Shown one piece after another: positions 34,489 to 42,791 of a stretch of 64,000 nucleotides of DNA. The notes beneath the pieces are model-generated. The model saw only the letters and a program-made list of their open reading frames with translations, was not told where the DNA came from and made no database searches. The stretch is from CAYSQW01 sp964433135 (GTDB taxonomy: Bacteria; Acidobacteriota; Aminicenantia; Aminicenantales; Aminicenantaceae). A program made the translations under genes and the position numbers. Each line of letters starts with the position of its first letter. The stretch's first letter is position 1. The stretch covers positions 1 through 64,000 of the forward strand of contig CAYSQW010000001.1 in assembly GCA_964433135.1 (NCBI GenBank), given 5' to 3'.

Positions 34489-35547
34489 ATGAGGATTGTC
34501 AAATTAAAAAAGGAAAGTCTTTTCCCCTTCCTAGAAGCCATCTCCGAGGATTCGGACCTTTGGGCTCCTGTCAAAAAAGGGGACAAGCATGTCTTCAAGC
34601 TCATTGATGACACGTCCCAGATCGACATGGATCACACACGTACGATCCTTCCTCCCCGCAAAATCATGCTTCCCCCTCAGTTCAACATGTTCACCGCGAC
34701 ACCTTCCACTTACCAGAGCGATTTCTCACACATCAGCAAGAAAATCATCTTCGGACTCCACCCCTGCGATATCCAGGGCTTTCTCATCATGGACCAGTTC
34801 TATCGAAACATGTTCGATGATCCATACTACACACGGGCCAGGGACAACACGCTGCTTCTCGGCCACTCCTGCTGGCCCGATGAACATTGTCTCTGCAAGT
34901 CCACAAACACCCACGTCGTCGAGGACGGCTATGATCTGTTCTTCACCGATCTTGAAGATTTTTACCTGGTTTGGATCGGCTCCAATCGCGGAGACGATCT
35001 CATCCGCAAAAAACCCGAATTCTTCGACGAGAACATCGAGGATTCAGATATCCAGAGCTTCGTCGACTGGAGAGGACGCCGCGACCAGGCATTTGAAGAT
35101 CAGATCAACTTCAGCGCCATGCCCGATCTGATGGAACTCAAGTACAATGATCCAATCTGGGAAAAGCTCGGAGACGCCTGCCTCGCCTGCGGATCCTGCT
35201 CAAATGTCTGCCCCACCTGCAATTGCTACAACGTGCTCGACAAACCCCACCTCGAAAAGAACGCATCGGATATCAGCCGCTGCTGGGATGCATGCACGCT
35301 GGAAACATACTCCGAAGTCGCCGGAGGCGAAAACTTCAGGGAAAAGAAATCCGATCGCTTGAAACTCTTCTACACGCATAAGCTTCAGGCTTACATATCG
35401 AAGTACGGCAAACCGGCCTGCGTCGGCTGCGGCCGTTGCGCAGCAACCTGCCCTGTCGGAATCAATGTCAAATCGGTTGCCAAGGCTCTCGATGGCGAAG
35501 ACGTGGATGTCTTCTGGAACCGTCTGAGCAAAGAGGTGAGAAAATGA
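34489..35547 (+). CDS. hydB: NiFe hydrogenase/sulfhydrogenase beta subunit (HydB-like)
   Basis: Iron-sulfur electron-transfer subunit of group 3b-type bifunctional (NADP-linked) hydrogenases, related to the anaerobic sulfite reductase A subunit. The 352 residues include the family phrase IIFGLHPCDIQGFLIMDQFY (about 85-105) and two 4Fe-4S motifs near the C-terminus: CLACGSCSNVCPTC and CVGCGRCAATCP. The gene order hydB-hydG-small-large matches group 3b operons of Pyrococcus type. It ends with ATGA overlap into the gamma subunit. Confidence 0.92.
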   Translation: MRIVKLKKESLFPFLEAISEDSDLWAPVKKGDKHVFKLIDDTSQIDMDHTRTILPPRKIMLPPQFNMFTATPSTYQSDFSHISKKIIFGLHPCDIQGFLIMDQFYRNMFDDPYYTRARDNTLLLGHSCWPDEHCLCKSTNTHVVEDGYDLFFTDLEDFYLVWIGSNRGDDLIRKKPEFFDENIEDSDIQSFVDWRGRRDQAFEDQINFSAMPDLMELKYNDPIWEKLGDACLACGSCSNVCPTCNCYNVLDKPHLEKNASDISRCWDACTLETYSEVAGGENFREKKSDRLKLFYTHKLQAYISKYGKPACVGCGRCAATCPVGINVKSVAKALDGEDVDVFWNRLSKEVRK

Positions 35548-36404
35548 ATACCGAAAAAACGCCAAACATCCAATCCAATCCTTTCATTCCCGAGCCGGCA
35601 CGAATCGTTCGCACCTATCACCTTACGGAAGACGTAAAGTTTTTCCAGGTTCGTATCGCGGACATGGATAAAGCGGTGTCATTCCGACATCTGCCAGGAC
35701 AATTCTCCATGATCTCGGTCCTGGGAGCGGGAGAAGCTCCGTTCTGTATCTCTTCTTCGCCGTCCCGTCCGGGTCTGCTTGAATTCTGCATCCGGAAAGT
35801 GGGAACCCTCACGGAAGCCCTCTTCCGCCTGAAAGAAAACGATCTCATCGGACTGCGCGGCCCCTACGGAAACGGCTTCCCGATCGAAGCGATGGAAAAC
35901 AAGGACGTTATCATCGTGATGGGCGGCATGGGAGCGGCTCCGCTCCGGTCCGTGCTTCTGTACTGTCTCGACAATCGCGACCATTTCAAGCGGGTTACAT
36001 TGCTCCACGGCGCCAAACGGCCCGCCGAGATGATCTTCAGGGACGAATTTATCGCTATGAAGCACCGCGAAGATCTGGAGTGCCTCCTGACCGTGGACGG
36101 CGATGACACCGGAAAGTGGGAAGACAACGTCGGCGTCGTCACGACCCTGTTTCCGAAAATCAAAGATGTCGATCCCGCTAACACCGTGGCTTTGGTCTGT
36201 GGCCCTCCGATAATGTACAAATTCGTTATCAACGAATTGGTGCAGCTCGACATCCCCAAGGATCAAATTTTGATGACACTGGAACGACGCATGAAATGCG
36301 GCGTCGGAAAATGCGGACACTGCGCGATCGACTACATCTACACCTGCATCGATGGTCCCGTCTTCACATATTGGGACGTCATTCACATGCGGGAGCTCAT
36401 CTAA
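35544..36404 (+). CDS. hydG: NiFe hydrogenase gamma subunit, FAD/NAD(P)-binding (HydG-like)
   Basis: Diaphorase subunit that exchanges electrons with NAD(P). The 286-residue protein has the ferredoxin-NADP reductase layout: FAD domain (HLPGQFSMIS and GPYGNGFPI), NAD-binding domain (VMGGMGAAPLRSVL, then LVCGPPIMYKFV) and a C-terminal 2Fe-2S site (KCGVGKCGHC ... YTC). The start at 35544 overlaps hydB by four bases; an in-frame start 108 bases upstream would sit inside hydB. This is the 'hydrogenase gamma' HydG, not the radical-SAM maturase of the same name. Confidence 0.92.
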   Translation: MNTEKTPNIQSNPFIPEPARIVRTYHLTEDVKFFQVRIADMDKAVSFRHLPGQFSMISVLGAGEAPFCISSSPSRPGLLEFCIRKVGTLTEALFRLKENDLIGLRGPYGNGFPIEAMENKDVIIVMGGMGAAPLRSVLLYCLDNRDHFKRVTLLHGAKRPAEMIFRDEFIAMKHREDLECLLTVDGDDTGKWEDNVGVVTTLFPKIKDVDPANTVALVCGPPIMYKFVINELVQLDIPKDQILMTLERRMKCGVGKCGHCAIDYIYTCIDGPVFTYWDVIHMRELI

Positions 36405-36414
36405 GGGGAAAACA

Positions 36415-37197
36415 ATGAATAAAGATAAGTTGAAAATCGGCATTTATGAACTGACGGGCTGCGCAGGCTGCGCGCTCCTGATCCTTGACTGCGAAATGGA
36501 ACTTGTCGAAATCTTCAAAGCGGCCGACATTCAATCCTTTCTCATGGCGAACAGCGCCAACATAGACGGCAAGCTCGACGTCGCGCTCGTAGAAGGCTCG
36601 GTCACGACCGAAAAGGAAATCGAAGAGCTGAAAGACATCCGTGAACGCGCCGATATCGTGGTCGCTCTCGGTTTGTGTGCTTGCGTGGGCGGTATTCAAG
36701 CCCGCTTCCGCAATCCCGAAGAATGGGAAAAGAACATGAAAGAGGTCTACGGCGATATCGACATGACCCATACCAAAGCGGTTCAATCCAAGCCCATAGA
36801 CGCTTACGTCGACGTCGACTTCTACCTTCCGGGATGTCCGATCGGAAAAGATCAGTTTCTGCATTTCCTGACCCGGGTCCTGAAGGGAAGCCCCCCGGAA
36901 AAGTCCTTGAATCCGGTGTGCGTCACATGCAAGCTTAATGAAAACGACTGCCTGCTGAACAAAGGCATTCTATGCCTGGGTCCGGTAACGGAGGACGGCT
37001 GTGGATCGGTGTGTCCCAATCACAACCTTCCCTGCCTCGGGTGCTGGGGCCCCTGCAGCGTCGCCAACCGCACATCCGAATTTTATCTCCTCAAAGAAAA
37101 AGGCTTCTCCCCCGAAGAGATCCAGAAGAAAATGGAGAATTATTCCGGCACCAAAATCGGCGACTTTTTTGAGCAACTTAAGAAGGAGTTAAAATGA
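36415..37197 (+). CDS. hydD: NiFe hydrogenase small subunit (HydD-like)
   Basis: Electron-transfer small subunit of a group 3-type NiFe hydrogenase. The 260 residues start with the proximal-cluster motif ELTGCAGC (Cys16, Cys19) and hold GLCACVGG (the third ligand), LPGCPIGKDQ (the fourth) and a Cys-rich C-terminal part (CVTCKLNENDCLLN, CLGPVTEDGCGSVCP, CLGCWGPC) for additional 4Fe-4S clusters. There is no Tat signal, so the enzyme is cytosolic. The start has AAGGGGAAA upstream. Confidence 0.93.
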   Translation: MNKDKLKIGIYELTGCAGCALLILDCEMELVEIFKAADIQSFLMANSANIDGKLDVALVEGSVTTEKEIEELKDIRERADIVVALGLCACVGGIQARFRNPEEWEKNMKEVYGDIDMTHTKAVQSKPIDAYVDVDFYLPGCPIGKDQFLHFLTRVLKGSPPEKSLNPVCVTCKLNENDCLLNKGILCLGPVTEDGCGSVCPNHNLPCLGCWGPCSVANRTSEFYLLKEKGFSPEEIQKKMENYSGTKIGDFFEQLKKELK

Positions 37198-38936
37198 AAA
37201 CCATAAGCGTTGACCATTTGGCCCGCGTCGAAGGAAACGGCGGGATATCCGCTACCATAGATGGAAAAGCCGTAACCGATGTCAAATTCTCAATCTTCGA
37301 AGGGCCTCGCCTGATAGAAAAGCTTTCGCTGGGAAGGACTCCGGAGGAAGATGTCAGTATGTCTCCCCGGATCTGCGCCATCTGCTCGGTTTCACACAAA
37401 AACGCGGTGCTGCGCGCCATGGAAAACGCGCTGGACGTGAAACTCACCCGCCAGGCATATCTTATGCGGGAACTGATGCACATGGGAGAATTTATCGAAA
37501 GCCATTCCCTTCACATCTACTACCTGGCTCTTCCCGACTTCGTAGGCTTTCCCAACGCCATCGCCATGGCTTCGAAGTTCCCGTTCGAGGTTCAGATCGC
37601 TCTCGAGATGAAACACTACGGCAATCACATCATGAAAACAGTCAACGGCCGCTATATCCACGGTGAGAACGGGATCATCGGCGGTTTCGGAAAGTTCCCC
37701 ACAAGAGAAGAGCTGGTGTGGATGAAGTCCCGCGCCATCCAATTCATGCCTTTCGTTCACAAAACCGTCGATCTTTTCTGCGGACTCGATTACCCAGGCC
37801 TGCCCGAGAGCGACACCATGTACGCCTGCTGCGAACCCGGCGACAATCAGTTCGGCTTCTGGGGCGATTCGATCGCTCTCTCCACCGGAGAAAACATCCC
37901 CCGCGATGACTACAAAAATCTCACGAATGAATTCGTCGTACCCCATTCCTACGCCAAGCGCAGCCGCTATCAGGAAAAGCCATACTCCGTCGGAGCCCTG
38001 GCCCGTATCGTCAATTTGGGCGAACGGCTTCAGGGTGAAGCGGGAAGACAGTTTGCCAAATATTACACCTCCAAGTGGAAAACCAATCCTTTCTACCACA
38101 ATCCCTCCCGGGCGCTTGAAATCATGTATTCCTTCGAGCGCATCCCGGAGCTGATTGACGAATACCTCAAACTTGAAGAAGTCGCCCCCGCCGTGTCCAC
38201 CAACACCAAAACCGGAAAAGGCACCGGTTTGGTGGAAGCTCCGCGTGGTCTGCTGATCCATCATCACGAAGTGACCGACGGATTGGTTTCCTATGTCGAC
38301 ATCGTCACGCCCACCGCCCAAAATGCGGAAGACATCGAGCGCTACTGCCACCTGGCGGCGCAGGAGCTTCTGGACGCCGGAGAAGAAGACAAGATCAAAA
38401 ATCATATGGAGATCATCGTTCGTGCGTTCGATCCCTGCATCAGCTGCTCCGCCCACATGGCCGAAGTGAATCAGGCCCCCGAATCCCAGTGGGAAAACAG
38501 TTTGGACGACCTCACCCGCGAACAGACGCCCATCTTCATCGGCGTGGGCAATCCCGGCTGCTCGGATGACGGCGTCGGAGTAGAACTGGCACGACAATTG
38601 AAAGCCGTCGGCATTCCCGATGTTCTGTTCGAAACCGAGATCGAAAACAACGAAGACCTCTGGCGGGATGACGCTGAACGCCCGATTGTTTTTCTCGATG
38701 CCCTGGATTTCAGAGAAACCCCCGGTAAGATCACATTCCTTCCCCTCCAGCTCGTTCTCAACAACACATCGTTAAGCCACAAGATCCTGCCCTCCGTTTC
38801 CGCGCTCATGAACTACCCCCAACTGAAAAACTCCTATGTGCTCGGTATCCAACCCCAATCGATCGAACAGGGCCAAAACCTGAGTTCTTCCGTACGTCAA
38901 GCCATACAAGACGTATTGGATCGGCTGGACAACTAG
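37194..38936 (+). CDS. hydA: NiFe hydrogenase large subunit fused to maturation endopeptidase
   Basis: A 580-residue protein. Residues 1-421 are a complete group 3-type large subunit: RICAICSVSH (Cys61, Cys64) and DPCISCSAH (Cys415, Cys418, His421) supply the four Ni-binding Cys. In ordinary enzymes a short tail after this His is removed by a dedicated protease. Here a 24-residue linker leads into a protease domain (about 446-580) of the HyaD/HycI/FrxA type with GVGNPGCSDDGVG (Asp458/459), FLDALD (Asp502) and SHKILPS (His529), the expected nickel-sensing and catalytic positions. One open frame runs through both parts. Start ATG overlaps the small subunit by four bases. Whether cleavage happens in cis is inference. 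Confidence 0.94.
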   Translation: MKTISVDHLARVEGNGGISATIDGKAVTDVKFSIFEGPRLIEKLSLGRTPEEDVSMSPRICAICSVSHKNAVLRAMENALDVKLTRQAYLMRELMHMGEFIESHSLHIYYLALPDFVGFPNAIAMASKFPFEVQIALEMKHYGNHIMKTVNGRYIHGENGIIGGFGKFPTREELVWMKSRAIQFMPFVHKTVDLFCGLDYPGLPESDTMYACCEPGDNQFGFWGDSIALSTGENIPRDDYKNLTNEFVVPHSYAKRSRYQEKPYSVGALARIVNLGERLQGEAGRQFAKYYTSKWKTNPFYHNPSRALEIMYSFERIPELIDEYLKLEEVAPAVSTNTKTGKGTGLVEAPRGLLIHHHEVTDGLVSYVDIVTPTAQNAEDIERYCHLAAQELLDAGEEDKIKNHMEIIVRAFDPCISCSAHMAEVNQAPESQWENSLDDLTREQTPIFIGVGNPGCSDDGVGVELARQLKAVGIPDVLFETEIENNEDLWRDDAERPIVFLDALDFRETPGKITFLPLQLVLNNTSLSHKILPSVSALMNYPQLKNSYVLGIQPQSIEQGQNLSSSVRQAIQDVLDRLDN

Positions 38937-39028
38937 AATAAAAAGGCTTGAGATTCCTTCCCCAGGATTCGAAAGCCAATGAGTCATTTATGAGGAGAGA
39001 GATCGCTCAGTCAGGTGAGAAATTAGCA

Positions 39029-39055
39029 AGCGGTTCCTTGGAATCGCTTTTCCCG
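39029..39055 (+). terminator. Rho-independent terminator after the NiFe hydrogenase operon
   Basis: Stem AGCGGTTCC/GGAATCGCT (one G-T wobble, tight TT turn) at 39029-39048, followed directly by TTTTCCCGCC and another T5 run. It lies about 90 bases past the hydA stop. Confidence 0.5.
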
Positions 39056-39248
39056 CCTTTTTCTTCCTGCATCAATAACTCTCGCCGCTGGGCGATTTCT
39101 CTTAATCTCTAATCCCATTCCCTCATGCCCAACGATTTTCGGTGTCGTTGTGCGCCGCGACATCATTGGGAGCCGATGTCAAGATAAAACGTCAAAGCCA
39201 TTATGAAAACCATGCAAGCGTCTCCCGAATAGGAATTACTTGAACACT

Positions 39249-39269
39249 GCTGGGGAATTTTTCCCCAGC
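39249..39269. repeat. Perfect 9-base inverted repeat
   Basis: GCTGGGGAA-TTT-TTCCCCAGC. No T tract follows, so it is more likely a protein-binding dyad than a terminator. It is about 110 bases upstream of the sigma-54 -24 box at 39379, the usual distance for an enhancer-binding activator. Confidence 0.6.
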
Positions 39270-39376
39270 CATTGTTTCCGTTTGCACGGATCGGAGCCCA
39301 ACCCCTTCCTTATGTCTTTTATTTCTTTGTCTATCAAGAGCATAGAAGAGATTCTCCTTCCTCTCAGCAAGGCACA

Positions 39377-39393
39377 TTGGCACGTTAATTGCA
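39377..39393 (+). promoter_or_regulatory. Near-perfect sigma-54 promoter
   Basis: TTGGCACG at 39377-39384, then TTAA, then TTGCA at 39389-39393. It matches the consensus TGGCACG-N4-TTGCA exactly, with GG and GC ten bases apart. The gene starts 24 bases downstream at 39417. Confidence 0.85.
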
Positions 39394-39416
39394 TAGCGAT
39401 TGGTAAGGAAATATTC

Positions 39417-39788
39417 ATGAAGGACTCAAATAGACGGATTCTTTTGATCGAGCCGGATGCCCGTGAAAGAAGAAGCCTGACCGCCTTTCTGAAGAAGGAG
39501 AACTACGAAGTTGAAACGGGAAAGGGGCTGACCGACGCGATCAAAAAAATTTCCGACGGATGCTTCAGCTGCTTGATTATGGAAGTCGATCTCCCTGAGA
39601 TGAAAGGTTACGAAGCGGTTTCCGTTTTGAAAAACTTAGATCCGCATATACACATTATCATGATGACCAAGAAAAACACGAAACACTTGGAAAAGAAAGT
39701 GCGGGAACAGGATATTTTCTTTTATTTCATCAAATCATTTGGGAATGAAGAACTAAACCAGGCCATCAGAAGTGCCATTAGCCATTAA
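39417..39788 (+). CDS. Stand-alone receiver domain with Glu in place of the phosphoacceptor Asp
   Basis: A 123-residue single-domain response regulator. The first strand ILLIEPDARE supplies acidic Glu12/Asp14, and the Thr (MMTKKN) and Lys (FIKSF) positions are kept. At the phosphorylation site the sequence is LIMEVDLPEMKG, putting Glu56 where Asp is expected four residues before Pro. Asp-to-Glu often mimics phosphorylation or abolishes it. The ATG at 39417 has TAAGGAAA upstream and sits 24 bases after a sigma-54 promoter. A normal receiver gene follows 11 bases later. Confidence 0.85.
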   Translation: MKDSNRRILLIEPDARERRSLTAFLKKENYEVETGKGLTDAIKKISDGCFSCLIMEVDLPEMKGYEAVSVLKNLDPHIHIIMMTKKNTKHLEKKVREQDIFFYFIKSFGNEELNQAIRSAISH

Positions 39789-39799
39789 AGGAGGAATCA

Positions 39800-40207
39800 A
39801 TGGAAAACGCGAAAGCGAAAATATTATTGATCGATGACGATCCGGATTTTAAAGAAGCCGTTACCCGCATCCTTCAATCCGCCTATTATGAGGTGGTAAC
39901 CGCGGCAAACGTTACAGAAGGAAGGGAAAAGATTCTCGGTGAAAAACCCGATCTTATCCTGCTCGACATCATGATGGACAGCCTGTTCGACGGATTCTCC
40001 TTATGCCATGCCGTAAAAACCGAAAAGGCTTTTGCGGCCGTGAAGGATACGCCTATCATCCATGTTTCAGCCGTAAAAGAAAAAACCGGAGCCCGCTTTC
40101 AATTCCAAGGCGGAGACGAAGGACTTAAATGCCCCGATGATTACCTTGATAAACCGGTCAAGGCCGAGGAATTGATCTCCCGGATCGAAGCCCTCCTTAA
40201 TAAATAA
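39800..40207 (+). CDS. Stand-alone response regulator receiver
   Basis: A 135-residue CheY-like protein with an intact acidic pocket (IDDDPD), phosphoacceptor Asp in LILLDIMMDS, Ser/Thr-type switch (HVSA) and Lys (DKPVK). It has an insertion of about 15 residues around GARFQFQGGDEGLKCPDD before the Lys strand. Very strong ribosome-binding site (AAAGGAGG). Co-transcribed with the Glu-type receiver. Confidence 0.9.
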   Translation: MENAKAKILLIDDDPDFKEAVTRILQSAYYEVVTAANVTEGREKILGEKPDLILLDIMMDSLFDGFSLCHAVKTEKAFAAVKDTPIIHVSAVKEKTGARFQFQGGDEGLKCPDDYLDKPVKAEELISRIEALLNK

Positions 40208-40500
40208 GAGCGGATTTTTTCGCCGGACTTTCCGGTTTCGCATTGTCGGTGGAAATACTATTTCCTACTCCCTAAGAAGGAAGCTTGTTTTCTTGCCGAT
40301 ACGCATGTCCGCGGCGCGGCTCACCGGATTCGATGTATTCTGCTCCCCGGGAAAGCCGTCATGACCTTAAATCCTTGGGTCCGGCTGCGGCATCATTTTT
40401 TAATGAAATATGTCGGGTATTCAAGTAGAATAGGAATCTGAGGTTTTTTCGGTTTAAACCGGCGGAGGTCCTGGCGGTAGGATCCAACAAGGTTGTTTCC
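40208..40500. other. Intergenic region before the receiver-kinase hybrid
   Basis: About 290 bases. A small hairpin CCGGA-CTT-TCCGG (40223-40235) with a short T run may end the receiver operon. A TAGAAT at 40426-40431 could be a -10 element but lacks a good -35. Confidence 0.35.
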
Positions 40501-41616
40501 ATGAAAAGAGAAACCATTCTCATCATCGATGATGAAGAATCCATGCGTGATTCGTGTTCCCTGATCCTCAAGAAAGACGGATACAACATCGAATCCGCCG
40601 AGGATGGAAACCGCGGTCTTGAAAAGATAAAGACCGTCAAACCAGATCTGGTTCTGATTGACCTCAAAATGCCGGGACTCAGCGGCTTCGAAGTCCTGGA
40701 TGAAGTCAAGCTGATCGATCCCGAAATCATCCCGGTAGTCATAACGGGATACGCCACAGTGGAATCTGCTGTAGAAGCCATGAAACGGGGAGCCTATGAT
40801 TTTCTTCCAAAACCTTTCACTCCCCAAGAAATCAGGATCATCATCAAACGGGGGCTGGAAAGAAAAAAACTGGCGCAGGAAGCGGAAATGCTTCGCAGCG
40901 AGAAGAAGCTGATCGAAGAAAACTTCATCACCATGGTTTCCCACCAACTGCGAAGCCCGCTGGTCGCCATCCTGCAGTACTTTGAAGTTCTGCTGGGGGG
41001 AATGGTGGGAGACATCCAGTCCGAGCAAAGGGCGATGATTCTGAAAGCTCAAAATCGCCTGGAGAAACTGCTTGAGCTCATCAATGACTGGCTGGACGTC
41101 GCACGAATGAACAGCGGCACCATCGTAGAAAAACGGCAGCCGATTTTGCTGCGGGACATATTAAAGAAGCTGGTGGAATTCATGCGCCCCACCGCAGAGG
41201 AAAACGGAATCCAGCTCCACTTGCAGCCTCCTGGCGGGCAGGATTCGGTCATGGGAGATCCAGAAAGCCTGGAGCAGGTTTTCACCAATCTCATCAGCAA
41301 CGCCATCAAATACAATCGCCCTGAGGGAAGTGTGACGATTTCCACAAAAGAGGAGGATACCCACATCGTCGTGACAGTCTCCGATACCGGTATGGGAATT
41401 CCGGAAGAACACCTCCCGTTTATTTTCGACCAATTCTACCGGGTTCATCGAACCGAGAACCAAAGGAATAAAGGTTCGGGCTTGGGATTGACCATCGCCA
41501 AAAAGATCGTAGAGGCGCACGAAGGCGCCATCGAAGTCTCTTCTGAAGAAGGCATCGGAAGCGTGTTTACGGTTCGACTGCCGGCAGCCGCCGCTCCATC
41601 GACACACGCCGAATAG
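40501..41616 (+). CDS. Receiver-histidine kinase hybrid
   Basis: A 371-residue cytosolic protein with a receiver at the N-terminus (about 5-120, Asp in LVLIDLKMPG), then HisKA with the phosphoacceptor His in FITMVSHQLRSPL (near 148) and a HATPase domain (NLISNAIKYN, DTGMGIPEEH, GSGLGLTIAKK). It has no membrane helices. The receiver closely resembles that of the NtrC-type activator at 32760, suggesting shared upstream kinases. It lies just before hypBA and may gate the same hydrogenase programme. Confidence 0.93.
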   Translation: MKRETILIIDDEESMRDSCSLILKKDGYNIESAEDGNRGLEKIKTVKPDLVLIDLKMPGLSGFEVLDEVKLIDPEIIPVVITGYATVESAVEAMKRGAYDFLPKPFTPQEIRIIIKRGLERKKLAQEAEMLRSEKKLIEENFITMVSHQLRSPLVAILQYFEVLLGGMVGDIQSEQRAMILKAQNRLEKLLELINDWLDVARMNSGTIVEKRQPILLRDILKKLVEFMRPTAEENGIQLHLQPPGGQDSVMGDPESLEQVFTNLISNAIKYNRPEGSVTISTKEEDTHIVVTVSDTGMGIPEEHLPFIFDQFYRVHRTENQRNKGSGLGLTIAKKIVEAHEGAIEVSSEEGIGSVFTVRLPAAAAPSTHAE

Positions 41617-41649
41617 GACTTCAACTCACACAAAAAAAGGACACAACCA

Positions 41650-42321
41650 ATGAAAGAAAAAGAAGTGCTGGTACTGGAAGACCTGCTGGGCTCGAACAAT
41701 AAAATCGCCGCGGAAATCCGCGCCAAGCTGACGGGACGGGGAATCCTCCCCATTAATTTAATGAGCTCTCCGGGATCCGGGAAAACCTCCCTACTGGAGC
41801 GTCTTGCCGAACATTTGCAGCCGAAATATAAAATGGCCGTCATCGAAGGCGACATCGAAACCGAGCGCGACGCAGAACGCATTCGAGCGAAGGGTGTTCC
41901 CGCCTGGCAGATTACAACCGGCGGCGCCTGTCATCTGGACGCCAAAATGGTTGGAAAGCTCTTCCCGAAAATCCCCCCCGACCTAAATTTTCTCTTTATC
42001 GAAAACGTGGGCAACCTCGTTTGTCCGGCCAGTTACGACCTTGGAGAAAGCATCCGCTGCGTCCTTCTTTCCACTCCTGAAGGCGACGACAAGCCCAAGA
42101 AATACCCGAAAGCTTTCACAACCGCCGATTGTCTTGTCATCACCAAATCCGATCTGGTCCCCCCCCTGCCCTTCAATATCGAGCGTGCCCAACAAGAGGC
42201 CCGCGAAATGAATCCATCCCTTCAGCATTTCATCACTTCGGCCGTTCTGGATACCGGGATCGACACTTTGGCAGCCTATTTGATCGACCGGTTGGAAAGG
42301 ATCCGCCGCCGACATGCATGA
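41650..42321 (+). CDS. hypB: Hydrogenase nickel-incorporation GTPase HypB
   Basis: GTPase that loads nickel into NiFe hydrogenase with HypA. The 223 residues have the P-loop SPGSGKT (40-46), GDIETERD, TGGACHLDAKM with the metal-binding Cys-His, IENVGNLVCP and TKSDL. The N-terminal His-rich store and the CxxCGC motif found in some orthologues are absent. It overlaps hypA by eight bases. Confidence 0.96.
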   Translation: MKEKEVLVLEDLLGSNNKIAAEIRAKLTGRGILPINLMSSPGSGKTSLLERLAEHLQPKYKMAVIEGDIETERDAERIRAKGVPAWQITTGGACHLDAKMVGKLFPKIPPDLNFLFIENVGNLVCPASYDLGESIRCVLLSTPEGDDKPKKYPKAFTTADCLVITKSDLVPPLPFNIERAQQEAREMNPSLQHFITSAVLDTGIDTLAAYLIDRLERIRRRHA

Positions 42322-42661
42322 ACTTTCCATCATCGCCAATCTCTTCAAAATACTGGAAGAGAAAGCCGTCGAGAAGAATGCGGTCAGGATCACGGGCGTA
42401 CACCTCAAGGTGGGCATCCTCTCCGGAGCGGTTCCTGAACTGCTTCAGACTTCCTTCGATATGTATAAAAAAGACACCATCGCTTCTCTAGCCGCGCTCC
42501 ATGCCGAAACGGTTCCTTTGAGAACCGAATGCGAAGATTGTGGCGCCGTCACGACGAAAGACGATTTCGTTTTCCTTTGCGATCGATGCGGCTCATCCCG
42601 GTTGAAAACGCTTTCCGGTACCGAACTGCTGCTGGAAAAGATCGACATGGAAGTGGAATAG
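42314..42661 (+). CDS. hypA: Hydrogenase nickel chaperone HypA
   Basis: Nickel- and zinc-binding metallochaperone. The 115-residue protein begins MHELS, with the Ni-binding His2, and has the structural zinc site Cys73-Cys76 and Cys89-Cys92. It works with HypB next door on the hydrogenase encoded 3.5 kb upstream. HypC, D, E and F are not in the window. Confidence 0.95.
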   Translation: MHELSIIANLFKILEEKAVEKNAVRITGVHLKVGILSGAVPELLQTSFDMYKKDTIASLAALHAETVPLRTECEDCGAVTTKDDFVFLCDRCGSSRLKTLSGTELLLEKIDMEVE

Positions 42662-42791
42662 GCCCTGAGGAAGGTCCCGGGATGCGCCCCGGATCATGGG
42701 GTGAAAAACCAACCTGCCGTTTTTTTGTTGGATTTCCCTGGAACGAAAGCAGTATAATGAGTATTCAAAAGCACGACAGTCCACGACATCC

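Larger units (their letters stand above)
38937..39416. other. Intergenic region between hydA and the atypical receiver gene
   Basis: About 480 gene-free bases holding, in order, the hydA terminator (39029), a perfect hairpin (39249) and a sigma-54 promoter (39377). The rest shows nothing I recognise. Confidence 0.6.

Noticed and set aside
37392..38597. Minus-strand open frame of 401 codons
   Set aside because: Antisense to the NiFe hydrogenase large subunit; composition is that of a shadow frame.
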